A stretch of 64,000 bases of DNA from Maribacter stanieri (GCF_900112245.1 NZ_FOYX01000001.1:483856-547855); one strand, 5' to 3'. Positions 8,523 to 18,302 are shown, numbered from the stretch's first letter. Program-made: numbers and translations. Notes: generated by a model from the letters alone, not told the origin.

Positions 8523-8906
8523 TTACTTTGAGTTTGTGATTATACCACAATTTAAACACTTATATTTTCTTTTTTCGAAAAAAGGAAAAAGTTTATAAAA
8601 TATTCCATTGCTGTTATAAAATGGCTCTGATCGTTGTGCTTTACAATTGGGACATACAATTGTATTTCCATCGTTATCAACTGCGTAAGCTCTAATTTCA
8701 TCATATATAGCTATAGCCCTTTCTTTATCTTTTGAGTAAACCTGTAATTTTACACCCCCAATTGCATTACTAATTAACGGATCTGAATTTAAAGTATTTT
8801 CATCTCTAAGAAATACAGGAATACCTTCAGATTCTAATTTACCCCTAACAATTTGTACGTCGGCAACATATTCAAAAGAAGCCAGTTGATAGAATTTTTC
8901 TTCCAT
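8523..8906 (-). CDS. DUF2007-like protein with C-terminal zinc ribbon
   Basis: A small cytoplasmic protein of 127 residues. Residues 1-75 resemble the DUF2007 (putative signal-transducing, PII-like) fold: FEYVADVQIVRGKLESEGIPVFLRD followed by GGVKLQVYSKDKERA is its usual pattern. The C-terminus adds a four-cysteine zinc ribbon, Cys85-Pro-Asn-Cys88 and Cys117-Leu-Asn-Cys120. Six bases separate it from each of its neighbours bioF and bioD, so it is co-transcribed with biotin genes, but no biotin role is known to me. Confidence 0.75.
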   Translation of the reverse strand: MEEKFYQLASFEYVADVQIVRGKLESEGIPVFLRDENTLNSDPLISNAIGGVKLQVYSKDKERAIAIYDEIRAYAVDNDGNTIVCPNCKAQRSEPFYNSNGIFYKLFPFFEKRKYKCLNCGIITNSK

Positions 8907-8912
8907 GTTTAC

Positions 8913-10070
8913 TTATATAAAACCAGCTAACAATTTCACCAACAAACCAATTTCTTCTTTAGAATTAAAACTATGTAAACAAATTCTAAGTCGTTCTTGC
9001 CCTTCAGGTACGGTAGGTGATAGAATCGCCTTTACATTGAAACCTTTATCAATTAATTTTTTAGATACCTGTTTAACTTTTTTAGAACCTGCTACTATAC
9101 AACCCTGTATTGGAGTATCACTAGGGATAAAAGACCCATCTATTTTATGTACTTTAAGCTGATTTTTGAAAAACTCTATATGCTCTTTCAATGTTGCTTT
9201 TGACTCTTTGCCCAGCTCATTAATATATTCATGTGCCGTTATAATTGTTGCTAAGGTATGAGGAGTTAAAGCCGTGGTATAAATAAAAGGCTTAGCGAAA
9301 TTAACTAGATAATCTTTTAAATCTTCAGAACCAAGTATTGCTGCACCGTGGCAACCAAATGCTTTGCCAAAAGTAACTGTTCTAGCAAAAACATCATTTT
9401 CAAGTCCCAGTTCTGTAATTAACCCTTCTCCATTCTTTCCTAAAACACCAACGGCATGGGCTTCATCGACTATTAAATTATAACCATTAGACTTGGAGAA
9501 TTTCGCCAATGCTTTTAAATCTGGAGAATCACCGTCCATTGAAAAAACGCTTTCAGATACTATATAAACTGCGAAGTCTTCATTCTCATTTCTTGCAGTG
9601 TTTAAGTTGATTCTCTCTTCTAAGCTTGATAAATTATTATGCAAAAAACTATAAGCTTTTGCTTTGCTCATACGAATTCCCTCTCGTATACTAGCATGTA
9701 CAAATTCATCATAAAAAACTAAATCTCCTCTTTGCGGCAATGCACTAAAAAGACCCATATTAGCATCATAACCAGAATTAAAAACCAATGCCGCGTTAGA
9801 TTTATAAAATGCAGCTAGCAATGGCTCTAATTTTTGATACAATTTATGATTGCCCGATAAAAGTCTAGATCCACCAGAACCATTTGATGCAATACTCTCG
9901 GTCAATAACAGCTGAAAGGTTTTAGAAAACAAGGTTTCATTGGTCGCAAAACCTAAATAATCATTAGAAAGAAAATCTATGAGACCATCAAGCGAATTTA
10001 ACGACCGAAAAGTATCCTCCTTTTTACGATTTTCTAAAACATTAAGTAATTTTTTGGGCAGTTGGTTCAT
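8913..10070 (-). CDS. bioF: 8-amino-7-oxononanoate synthase
   Basis: A PLP-dependent alpha-oxoamine synthase of 385 residues that condenses pimeloyl-thioester with L-alanine to KAPA, the first ring-assembly step. Landmarks are GSGGSRLLSGN near residue 65, VFNSGYDANMG near 97, VDEAHAVGVLG with Asp202 and His205, and Lys236 in TFGKAFGCHGAAI. It is the first gene of bioF-DUF2007-bioD. A -7 element ends only 5 bases upstream of the ATG, so the transcript may be leaderless. Confidence 0.96.
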   Translation of the reverse strand: MNQLPKKLLNVLENRKKEDTFRSLNSLDGLIDFLSNDYLGFATNETLFSKTFQLLLTESIASNGSGGSRLLSGNHKLYQKLEPLLAAFYKSNAALVFNSGYDANMGLFSALPQRGDLVFYDEFVHASIREGIRMSKAKAYSFLHNNLSSLEERINLNTARNENEDFAVYIVSESVFSMDGDSPDLKALAKFSKSNGYNLIVDEAHAVGVLGKNGEGLITELGLENDVFARTVTFGKAFGCHGAAILGSEDLKDYLVNFAKPFIYTTALTPHTLATIITAHEYINELGKESKATLKEHIEFFKNQLKVHKIDGSFIPSDTPIQGCIVAGSKKVKQVSKKLIDKGFNVKAILSPTVPEGQERLRICLHSFNSKEEIGLLVKLLAGFI

Positions 10071-10074
10071 TTCA

Positions 10075-10082
10075 CAAAAATA
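10075..10082 (-). promoter_or_regulatory. -7 element abutting bioF
   Basis: TATTTTTG on the minus strand fits TAnnTTTG. Transcription would begin near 10069, at the ATG (10070-10068), implying a leaderless bioF message unless the real promoter lies farther upstream. No TTG is seen at the -33 distance. Confidence 0.35.
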
Positions 10083-10293
10083 GCTTTTCTCTGAAATGAT
10101 TGTAGCCTAATTAACGAATTCCTGAAATTTTTACCATGTGTATCACCATATTACTGAAAGTCATTCAATCTTTCCACAAAACCAGTGCGAAAATCGTTTT
10201 ATAAATCTGACTAGTAATGATTTACAAAATCAAAAAAACCACACATTAACGAAAAAATTTTATCCAAAATGATAGAAAGATAAACTAATGGCA

Positions 10294-10301
10294 TATTTTT
10301 G
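10294..10301 (+). promoter_or_regulatory. -7 element for the GAF/PAS sensor gene
   Basis: TATTTTTG fits TAnnTTTG; the leader would be about 70 bases and would contain the palindrome at 10325-10342. No TTG is found at the -33 distance. Confidence 0.35.
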
Positions 10302-10376
10302 CGTCTTTTTTTAAAGAAATTTCCTACTTTAATATTAAAGTAATGGAATAAGTGAATGTCTTTTGACAACAATTAA

Positions 10377-12656
10377 ATGAAAGGGAGCAACATTTTTGAT
10401 AATAATAGATTAGATGCATTGTTGTCATTTGACGTAATGGATACGCATCCAGAGGCTATCTATGACGAAATTACATCACTTGCCGCGGCTATTTGCAACA
10501 CCCCGTCTAGTTTAATATCACTAGTAGATGATAAAAGGCAATTCTTTAAATCTCACCACGGGTTAGATATTAATGGTACATCATTAGAAGACTCTTTCTG
10601 CAAGAACGTAATTAGTGATGATGTAGATTTACTCATCGTAGAAGACACACACAAAGACAATAGATTTAACGATTATAATCTTGTTAAAAACGACCCCAAT
10701 GTAGGGTTTTATGCCGGTGCATCATTAACTACAGAAAATGGATATCGTCTTGGTACGTTATGTGTGCTAGATTACCAATCAAGAAAACTCGATAGCACTC
10801 AAATTGACGGACTTCAAACTCTTGCAAAACAAGTTGTACAATTATTAGAATTAAGAAGGTCTAAAAAGAAAGAGAAAGACCAAAAATTAGATTTAGAAAG
10901 AAAAGGACAACTTCTAGACAATATTGTTTCTGCAACGGGAATAGGTATATGGGAACGTAATCTTAATGAGGATTCTATAATACTAAACAAGCAAGCTTTT
11001 GACATTTTTGGTTTGAACAAAGATTCTGTTAATCAATTTAGTACAGACATTTGGTTTAGCCTGATTCATCAAGATGATTTACCAGAGGTTAAGAATAAAA
11101 TGCTGGCATGCTTAAGCTACCCTTCTGTTGGTTGTAGCGTTCAATACCGATTCTTACAAGAAGATGGCACGTATAAATGGGTTCATGAAAAAGGTAAAGT
11201 TTTAAAATGGAGCGATACTAAGAAACCATTGGCAATGTATGGTACCATTCAAGATATCACAGATAAAAAAAATTATAACACCGAGCTTCAAAGGGTTAAA
11301 AACAACCAAGAAGCCATGATCAATAGTACTAAAGACTTAATGTGGTCTATAGATTTAGAGTTTAAGCTTATTACTGCAAATACAGCATTCCATGAATTAG
11401 TTACAAAAATTCAAGGAAAACCTTTTAATGAGGGTAGTTTAGTTTTTTCTGATCAAGTAGATCAACAGATTACCGAAAAATGGAAATCTTACTACAATAG
11501 AGCACTAACCAGTGGTCGATTTTCAGTGAAACAAAAAACACAAAATCCTAGAAAATTTTGGACTACCTATGGTCTGACGTCATTTGACCTTTTGTACAAT
11601 AAGGAAGGTGAAAAAATTGGGATTACCTGTTTTTCTAAAGATATAACCTCAGAAGTTTTATCTCAGCAAGTTTTAATGAGCGCCAAGGAAGAGATGCAAA
11701 AAATAATGGATACTTCTTTAGATATCATTTGTACGTTAGATGAGGAAGGATATTTTTTAAGCATTAATAAAGCATGTAAAAGGGTTTGGGGATACAATCC
11801 AAAAGATTTAATAGGTACTAATTATCTTTATTTAGTATTTAAAGATGATGTTGAACTAACTAAAATTTCAGCTGAAGCTGTTTCTTCTGGTGAAAAAATA
11901 GTCAATTTCGAAAATAGATATGTACATAAAAACGGAACTATTGTTCCTATGCTTTGGTCTTCTAATTGGGATGAGAAAGATCGTATTTATTACTGTATAG
12001 CTAGAGACAATACCGAAAAGAAAAAAGCCATTGAGCAATTAGAAAATAGTGAGCGCCGATATAAAACTTTAGTACAGGAAGGAAGTGATATGATATGCAT
12101 TGTTGACGAGAAAGCCGTATTTTCTTATGCAAGCCCCACATCAACGAAAATATTAAATATTACACCAGAAGAGTTTGTTGACACTAATGCATTTGAATAT
12201 GTACATCCTGAAGATTATACAACGGTTTATAATGAATTTATAAAAGTTTTAGATTGCCCCCAAGTAGCTATTAAGCCATTTAGATTTAAACATGGTAATG
12301 GACATTGGATCTGGTTAGAAACCATTATAACAAATAAGTTAAACGAGCCATCCATTAAAGGGATTGTAGTAAACTCTAAAGAAGTTACCACCAAGGTTCA
12401 ACATTTAAAAGCTATTGAAGAACAGAATGCCCAGCTTAAGAAAATTGCATGGACCCAATCTCATATCGTCAGGGCCCCTGTCGCTAGATTAATGGGCTTG
12501 ATTGATTTGTTGAAAGATGATAAGGAAAAGTTAAAACCGGAAGAAAAAGAACGTATTCTTAATTATATAATTACCTCTGCAGATGAAATTGACCATGTTA
12601 TAAAAGATATAGTTGAAAACACTATTAATGCAATTGACCTAGACGAAATTACATGA
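10377..12656 (+). CDS. GAF/multi-PAS sensor with a histidine-phosphotransfer helix but no ATPase domain
   Basis: A soluble protein of 759 residues without membrane segments. Residues about 10-165 form a GAF domain (ending in GTLCVLDYQSRKL), then four PAS modules lie near 180-295, 305-430, 435-550 and 560-680, several with the PAC ending typified by GTIQDITDKK. Residues 685-755 resemble a dimerisation/phosphoacceptor helix pair with His696 in WTQSHIVRAPVARL. The protein stops there: no N, G1 or G2 box of a HATPase domain follows. Its last four bases overlap the start of the response-regulator gene (ATGA). It therefore cannot autophosphorylate alone; it may be phosphorylated by another kinase or act by binding. 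Such truncated sensors occur in other flavobacteria. Confidence 0.85.
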   Translation: MKGSNIFDNNRLDALLSFDVMDTHPEAIYDEITSLAAAICNTPSSLISLVDDKRQFFKSHHGLDINGTSLEDSFCKNVISDDVDLLIVEDTHKDNRFNDYNLVKNDPNVGFYAGASLTTENGYRLGTLCVLDYQSRKLDSTQIDGLQTLAKQVVQLLELRRSKKKEKDQKLDLERKGQLLDNIVSATGIGIWERNLNEDSIILNKQAFDIFGLNKDSVNQFSTDIWFSLIHQDDLPEVKNKMLACLSYPSVGCSVQYRFLQEDGTYKWVHEKGKVLKWSDTKKPLAMYGTIQDITDKKNYNTELQRVKNNQEAMINSTKDLMWSIDLEFKLITANTAFHELVTKIQGKPFNEGSLVFSDQVDQQITEKWKSYYNRALTSGRFSVKQKTQNPRKFWTTYGLTSFDLLYNKEGEKIGITCFSKDITSEVLSQQVLMSAKEEMQKIMDTSLDIICTLDEEGYFLSINKACKRVWGYNPKDLIGTNYLYLVFKDDVELTKISAEAVSSGEKIVNFENRYVHKNGTIVPMLWSSNWDEKDRIYYCIARDNTEKKKAIEQLENSERRYKTLVQEGSDMICIVDEKAVFSYASPTSTKILNITPEEFVDTNAFEYVHPEDYTTVYNEFIKVLDCPQVAIKPFRFKHGNGHWIWLETIITNKLNEPSIKGIVVNSKEVTTKVQHLKAIEEQNAQLKKIAWTQSHIVRAPVARLMGLIDLLKDDKEKLKPEEKERILNYIITSADEIDHVIKDIVENTINAIDLDEIT

Positions 12657-13054
12657 ATTACCAACTACTATTAATTGAGGATGATCCTATATTCACATTT
12701 TTACTGGAAAAGGGAATTGATCATGCAGAACTGGAAGGCGAAGTACTAAGGTTTTTAAATGGTAAACCTGCTATTGATTATTTAACTAAAGAATATTCAG
12801 ATAAAAACAACTATATCATATTTCTTGACCTTAATATGCCTGTCATGAATGGTTGGGAATTTATGGAGCAATTAGAAGTTTTAGCCAAAACAGATAATTG
12901 TATGGTGTTTGTTTTAACGTCTTCTTCATATCGTGATGATATTGAAAAATTAAAGAAAAAACCACTAGTAGCAGAGTTTGTAACAAAACCTATTACCGAG
13001 TATCACCTAAAAGGAATTAAAGAAACCATTCTAAATAAATTTGAAAAAAACTAG
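12653..13054 (+). CDS. Single-domain response regulator
   Basis: A receiver domain of 133 residues with no output domain. The acidic pocket is Glu9-Asp10-Asp11, the phosphoacceptor Asp59 lies in FLDLNMPVMNGWEF, the switch Ser/Thr is in VLTSS near residue 90 and the conserved Lys is Lys112 in VTKPI. It starts inside the sensor's stop codon (ATGA), so the two are translationally coupled and probably partners. CheY-like action by protein-protein contact is expected; the target is unknown. Confidence 0.93.
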   Translation: MNYQLLLIEDDPIFTFLLEKGIDHAELEGEVLRFLNGKPAIDYLTKEYSDKNNYIIFLDLNMPVMNGWEFMEQLEVLAKTDNCMVFVLTSSSYRDDIEKLKKKPLVAEFVTKPITEYHLKGIKETILNKFEKN

Positions 13055-13161
13055 AGCAACTAAGTCCTATTTTTTTTCCAACTTCTAACGTTTTAATTAT
13101 TAAAAATTTAATGTAGATACATACTTGAAACAGCTTCATTATCTTAGCTAAAAATCATAGT

Positions 13162-14961
13162 ATGCGCTATTTTATTCTTTTTATCATTTTTGGTTTTCAG
13201 TCAATACAAATAATTGCACAAACCAATTCATATTCTATTTCTTTTGAAAATGCCGTTCATCATGAAGCTAATGTCTCTGCTACCTTTCCAGATATAGCAT
13301 CAGATACTTTAACACTTAGAATGAGTAGAACATCGCCTGGTAGGTATGCTCTACATGAATTCGCCAAAAATGTTTACAACTTTAAAGCAAAGGATAATAA
13401 AGGAAATTCACTACAAGTTTCTAGAACAAACCCATATGAATGGAAAGTTTCGGGCCATGATGGTACCATTGTAATTTCATATACACTTTTTGCCAATAGA
13501 GGCGATGGTACCTATTCGCAAATAGATGAGTCTCATGCACATTTAAATATACCGTCAACATTTATGTATGCCCCTATATTAAATGAAAGAGAAATTGAAG
13601 TAGATTTTAAAACAAGAGACGATTTAAATTGGAAAATAGCTACACAATTACCACACGTAAAAGACAACATCTATAGTGCTCAAAATCTCTACTATTTTAT
13701 GGATAGCCCTACAGAGTTAAGCAATCATAAGACCAGAGAGTTTAATGTAGATGGACAAAAAATAAAACTAGCATTACACGACCCGGGTACCGAAGAAGAG
13801 GCTGATACTTATTTTGAAAAAATTAAAAAAGTCGTACTTGAAGAAAAGGAAGTTTTTGGAGCATTACCTTCATTTGATTATGGTTCATACACCTTTTTAG
13901 CATGCTATGTTCCAAATGCATCTGGAGACGGTATGGAGCATAGAAATTCTACAATTTTAACCAGCACAAGAACTTTGGCAAATGGAGGTATGGAAGGTAA
14001 CATAGGTACCGTATCCCATGAATTTTTTCATAGCTGGAATGTAGAGCGCATACGACCAAAATCTTTAGAACCTTTTAATTTTGAAGAAGCAAACATGAGT
14101 GGAGAACTCTGGTTTGCAGAAGGCTTTACAAGCTACTACACCAATCTTATTCTTTGTAGAGCAGGACTAATTACTCCTGAAAAATATGTTGAAGGGTTAA
14201 CTGGCACCTTCAACTATGTATGGATTTCACCTGCCAGGCAATTTTTTAACCCTATTGAAATGAGTTACCAAGCTCCTTTCGTTGATGCATCAACCTCTGT
14301 AGACCCTGTAAACAGGGAGAATACATTTATCTCTTACTATTCGTATGGTAGCGTTCTTGGTTTAGCTCTTGACCTTTCTTTAAGGGAAAAAGACTTAAAT
14401 TTAGATGATTTCATGAAACTAGTCTGGAATACCTACGGAAAAACTGAAAATTCGTATAGTATTGAAAACTTAAATGAAACCTTGAACATTTATGCCGGTG
14501 ACACTTTCGGTAATAACTTCTTCAACCGTTTTATTCACAAAAGCGAAATGCCAAGCTATACCGACCTATTTAAAACCGTAGGTGTTAGTTTGTCTCAAAA
14601 TACAGAAGCGGCTTATATTGGCGCCGCTGTATCTATAACAGATGATTTAAACGGTAAAATTCAAAGCAATACCAGAATTGGGAGTCCCGCTTATATTGCC
14701 GGATTAGATAAAGATGATATCATCACATCAATAAACAATAAACCTTTCCCTAACGGAATTCAATTTAATACGTTTATCAAAGATGAATTCAAACCAAAAG
14801 ATACCCTTTCAATAACATTTTTAAGAGAAGGTATAGAAAGAAAAACAGAAGTCACTTTAACCTCTGACCCAAACTATGCCATCAACTTAATTGAGAAAAA
14901 TGACAAAACTCCTTCAAAAAAAGTATTAAAAGCCCGCCAAGCTTGGTTAAAAGTTGAATAA
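13162..14961 (+). CDS. M61 family metallopeptidase with PDZ domain
   Basis: An exported protein of 599 residues with a signal peptide (residues 1-20, ending in IIAQ). M61 members such as glycyl aminopeptidase are thermolysin-fold zinc peptidases. The zinc site is His286-Glu287 and His290 in SHEFFHSWN, with the third ligand Glu320 in ELWFAEGFTSYY. The N-terminal beta domain (residues 25-200) and a C-terminal PDZ domain (about 490-585, RIGSPAYIAGLDKDDIITSI) complete the usual architecture. The protein is likely periplasmic. The GNAT gene follows with no gap. Confidence 0.92.
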   Translation: MRYFILFIIFGFQSIQIIAQTNSYSISFENAVHHEANVSATFPDIASDTLTLRMSRTSPGRYALHEFAKNVYNFKAKDNKGNSLQVSRTNPYEWKVSGHDGTIVISYTLFANRGDGTYSQIDESHAHLNIPSTFMYAPILNEREIEVDFKTRDDLNWKIATQLPHVKDNIYSAQNLYYFMDSPTELSNHKTREFNVDGQKIKLALHDPGTEEEADTYFEKIKKVVLEEKEVFGALPSFDYGSYTFLACYVPNASGDGMEHRNSTILTSTRTLANGGMEGNIGTVSHEFFHSWNVERIRPKSLEPFNFEEANMSGELWFAEGFTSYYTNLILCRAGLITPEKYVEGLTGTFNYVWISPARQFFNPIEMSYQAPFVDASTSVDPVNRENTFISYYSYGSVLGLALDLSLREKDLNLDDFMKLVWNTYGKTENSYSIENLNETLNIYAGDTFGNNFFNRFIHKSEMPSYTDLFKTVGVSLSQNTEAAYIGAAVSITDDLNGKIQSNTRIGSPAYIAGLDKDDIITSINNKPFPNGIQFNTFIKDEFKPKDTLSITFLREGIERKTEVTLTSDPNYAINLIEKNDKTPSKKVLKARQAWLKVE

Positions 14962-15495
14962 ATGAGTCTAATTTATACTACAGCCACAACTACTGAAGAA
15001 TTAATACAAATTCTCTCTTTACAAGAAATGAATTTAAAATCGTCTGTTTCCGATTTAGAAATGGAACAAGAGGGTTTCGTTACCGTTCACCATACTTTAG
15101 ATGTTCTGACAAGAATGAATAATGCCTGTCCACATATCATTGCCAAAGATGGCGATAAAGTGGTAGGCTACGCATTATCGATGACCGATGATTTTAAAGA
15201 TGAGATTTCAGTTCTAAGACCAATGTTTACAGAACTAGAAAATGTAAACATTAAAAATTTTATTACCATGGGGCAAATATGTGTTGCCAAAAGCCATAGA
15301 AAGTTGGGTATTTTTCGCGGACTTTATAATGCTATGAAAATTGCCTCTTACCCTAAATATGACGCTATCATCACAGAAGTTGATGCTACTAATACTCGTT
15401 CTTTAGGAGCTCATTACGCCGTAGGATTCAAAAAAATATGTACATATAATAGTTTAGGTCAAGATTGGGAATTGATCTCTTTGAAGACTCTTTAA
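14962..15495 (+). CDS. GNAT family N-acetyltransferase
   Basis: An acetyltransferase-fold protein of 177 residues whose ATG follows the M61 stop codon directly, so the two are co-translated. IIAKDGDKVVGYALSM is the beta2-beta3 hairpin, MGQICVAKSHRKLGIFRGLYNAM is motif A, where acetyl-CoA binds (Q/RxxGxx variant), and TEVDATNTRSLGAHYAVGFKKI is motif B. The substrate is unknown. Confidence 0.85.
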   Translation: MSLIYTTATTTEELIQILSLQEMNLKSSVSDLEMEQEGFVTVHHTLDVLTRMNNACPHIIAKDGDKVVGYALSMTDDFKDEISVLRPMFTELENVNIKNFITMGQICVAKSHRKLGIFRGLYNAMKIASYPKYDAIITEVDATNTRSLGAHYAVGFKKICTYNSLGQDWELISLKTL

Positions 15496-15514
15496 AAATA
15501 CAAAATTTAATTTT

Positions 15515-15564
15515 ATTATTGTTTTTCGATAATTTTTATATATTTGTTATCGTTAAACAATAAT
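15515..15564 (+). promoter_or_regulatory. Promoter enclosed by an 18-bp inverted repeat (likely autoregulatory operator)
   Basis: The arms ATTATTGTTTTTCGATAA (15515-15532) and TTATCGTTAAACAATAAT (15547-15564) are inverted copies matching at 16 of 18 positions, 14 bases apart. TTG at 15519-15521 and TATATTTG at 15539-15546 are separated by exactly 17 bases, a full Bacteroidota -33/-7 promoter. The left arm covers -33, the -7 box fills the spacer and the right arm covers the start site. The right arm is itself nearly palindromic (TTATCGTT-A-AACAATAA). The HTH protein encoded 500 bases downstream is the obvious candidate ligand. Confidence 0.75.
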
Positions 15565-15573
15565 AATTGTAAT

Positions 15574-16062
15574 ATGAAGAATCTTATTTTTTTTCTATAC
15601 CTATTAATTTGTCTTTGGATTATAGGAGGATTAGTTGCAATTTTTAGATCAAGTTCAGATCTTTACAACTTGATTTTAATAGAAAACGTCTACGATAACT
15701 TAACAATTCCTATTTGCATTTTAATAGCAAAAATTAGTATCAGCAGTATTTTAACCTTTTATTTATTGAAATTTAGTAGAGTCATAAATAAACTAAACCT
15801 TGAAAATTTTCTATCCAAGAAAAACGGAAAATCTTTTAAAACTATTGGAAGAGTATTTTTGTACTATTCTTTTATAAGATTATTTATCAACATAATTGAA
15901 ATTTCGCTAGGTGAAAATTACCAGAAATTAATAGAATATAATACTAAAGGAGTCATTGAAGGTGTTGTAACGTTATTAATTACTTCTTTATTCCTTTTAA
16001 TTATATCAAAAATAATTGATCAAGGTTATTACTTTAAGAATGAAAACGACCTAACCATATAA
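15574..16062 (+). CDS. DUF2975 family membrane protein
   Basis: An inner-membrane protein of 162 residues with four hydrophobic segments, near residues 5-25, 40-65, 90-115 and 125-150. It has the size, topology and gene partner of DUF2975 proteins, which are usually encoded directly before a small Cro/C1-type regulator. I chose the ATG at 15574 because it lies about 22 bases after the predicted transcription start; a TTG at 15544 would sit inside the promoter. The HTH gene starts 2 bases after its stop. The function is unknown. Confidence 0.8.
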   Translation: MKNLIFFLYLLICLWIIGGLVAIFRSSSDLYNLILIENVYDNLTIPICILIAKISISSILTFYLLKFSRVINKLNLENFLSKKNGKSFKTIGRVFLYYSFIRLFINIIEISLGENYQKLIEYNTKGVIEGVVTLLITSLFLLIISKIIDQGYYFKNENDLTI

Positions 16063-16064
16063 TT

Positions 16065-16271
16065 ATGAGCATTGTCGTTAACTTAAATACCGTATTAACA
16101 GACCGTAATTTAAAAAGTAAAGAACTGGCAGAAATGATTGGTATTACCGAAGCTAATCTATCCATACTTAAATCAGGTAAAGCAAAAGCCATTCGCTTTT
16201 CTACTTTAGAAGCCATTTGTAAGGCATTAGAATGTCAACCAGCTGATATTTTAGCTTATAAAAAGGAATAA
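16065..16271 (+). CDS. Cro/C1-type helix-turn-helix regulator (YozG-like)
   Basis: A DNA-binding domain of 68 residues and nothing else. SKELAEMIGITEANLSILKSG is the helix-turn-helix and FSTLEAICKALECQPADILAY the usual end of the fold. It pairs with the upstream DUF2975 gene (2-base gap), an arrangement where the small regulator controls the pair. The inverted-repeat promoter at 15515-15564 is the expected binding site. Confidence 0.9.
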   Translation: MSIVVNLNTVLTDRNLKSKELAEMIGITEANLSILKSGKAKAIRFSTLEAICKALECQPADILAYKKE

Positions 16272-16274
16272 AAA

Positions 16275-16300
16275 AAGGCTATACTTTACAGTATAGCCTT
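16275..16300 (-). terminator. Intrinsic terminator after atpC (possibly bidirectional)
   Basis: AAGGCTATAC (16275-16284) pairs perfectly with GTATAGCCTT (16291-16300) around a 6-base loop. On the minus strand a T-rich tract (16276-16271) follows, ending the atpD-atpC transcript. It also lies just past the plus-strand HTH gene and could serve both. Confidence 0.8.
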
Positions 16301-16322
16301 CTTATATTTATAATATATTGAG

Positions 16323-16601
16323 TTAATCTGCTAACACAATAACCTTATTATTCTTCAACTCAATAGTACCGCTAGAAATTTGTAATACTGTATTACCTTC
16401 TGCATCTTTAGTAAACTTAGATGCATACTCTTTTTCTAAAGATATATTACCTGAAATCTTGACTTTACCCTCTTGTAATAATGATACAATTGGTGCGTGA
16501 TCCTTCAACATTTGAAACTCTCCATTAATACCAGGCACCGTTACCGAAGTAACTTCTCCTGCAAATAATGTAGCTTCTGGTGATACAATTTCTAAATACA
16601 T
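16323..16601 (-). CDS. atpC: F1F0 ATP synthase epsilon subunit (short form)
   Basis: A protein of 92 residues containing only the N-terminal beta-sandwich of the epsilon subunit (MYLEIVSPEATLFAGEVTSVTVPG, then GEFQMLKDHAPIVSLL). The C-terminal helical hairpin that inhibits ATP hydrolysis in E. coli is absent. This short form is common in Bacteroidota. It follows atpD by 73 bases, which carry a tandem heptamer repeat. Confidence 0.92.
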   Translation of the reverse strand: MYLEIVSPEATLFAGEVTSVTVPGINGEFQMLKDHAPIVSLLQEGKVKISGNISLEKEYASKFTKDAEGNTVLQISSGTIELKNNKVIVLAD

Positions 16602-16608
16602 ATTTTTT

Positions 16609-16636
16609 TCAGTATTCAGTATTCAGTGTTCGGTAT
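16609..16636. repeat. Tandem 7-bp repeat between atpD and atpC
   Basis: Four consecutive heptamers: TCAGTAT, TCAGTAT, TCAGTGT, TCGGTAT. On the minus strand this reads as repeated ACTGAAT units, a pattern I associate with dispersed intergenic repeats in flavobacterial genomes. It begins 8 bases upstream of the atpC ATG. Confidence 0.6.
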
Positions 16637-16674
16637 TAAGTTATAAAACTGACACCGTAAACTGTTTACTAGTT

Positions 16675-18186
<1,512 letters not shown>

Positions 18187-18244
18187 TTATATGTTTATTT
18201 ATTACGTTTAATAATATCTGAAAAATGCTCTCATTTTCAGGCTG

Positions 18245-18252
18245 CAAAGATA
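18245..18252 (-). promoter_or_regulatory. -7 element upstream of atpD
   Basis: TATCTTTG on the minus strand fits TAnnTTTG; transcription would start near 18240, giving a leader of about 57 bases. No TTG is seen at the -33 distance. Confidence 0.5.
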
Positions 18253-18302
18253 TAGTTTTCAATTTTAAAGAAAAATTGTTTTTTTTCTTTTTTACAAAAG
18301 TA

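Larger units (their letters stand above)
10071..10376. other. 306-base divergent intergenic region between bioF and the GAF/PAS sensor
   Basis: No gene is visible. It holds the bioF -7 element (10075-10082, minus), a TATTTTTG -7 element for the plus-strand sensor at 10294-10301, and an 18-bp perfect palindrome at 10325-10342 (TACTTTAATATTAAAGTA) between that -7 element and the sensor ATG. The remainder is AT-rich without recognisable structure. Confidence 0.5.

Noticed and set aside
16323-16601. atpC as a truncated pseudogene
   Set aside because: The 92-residue length lacks the helical C-domain, but this short epsilon is normal in Bacteroidota and the beta domain is complete.
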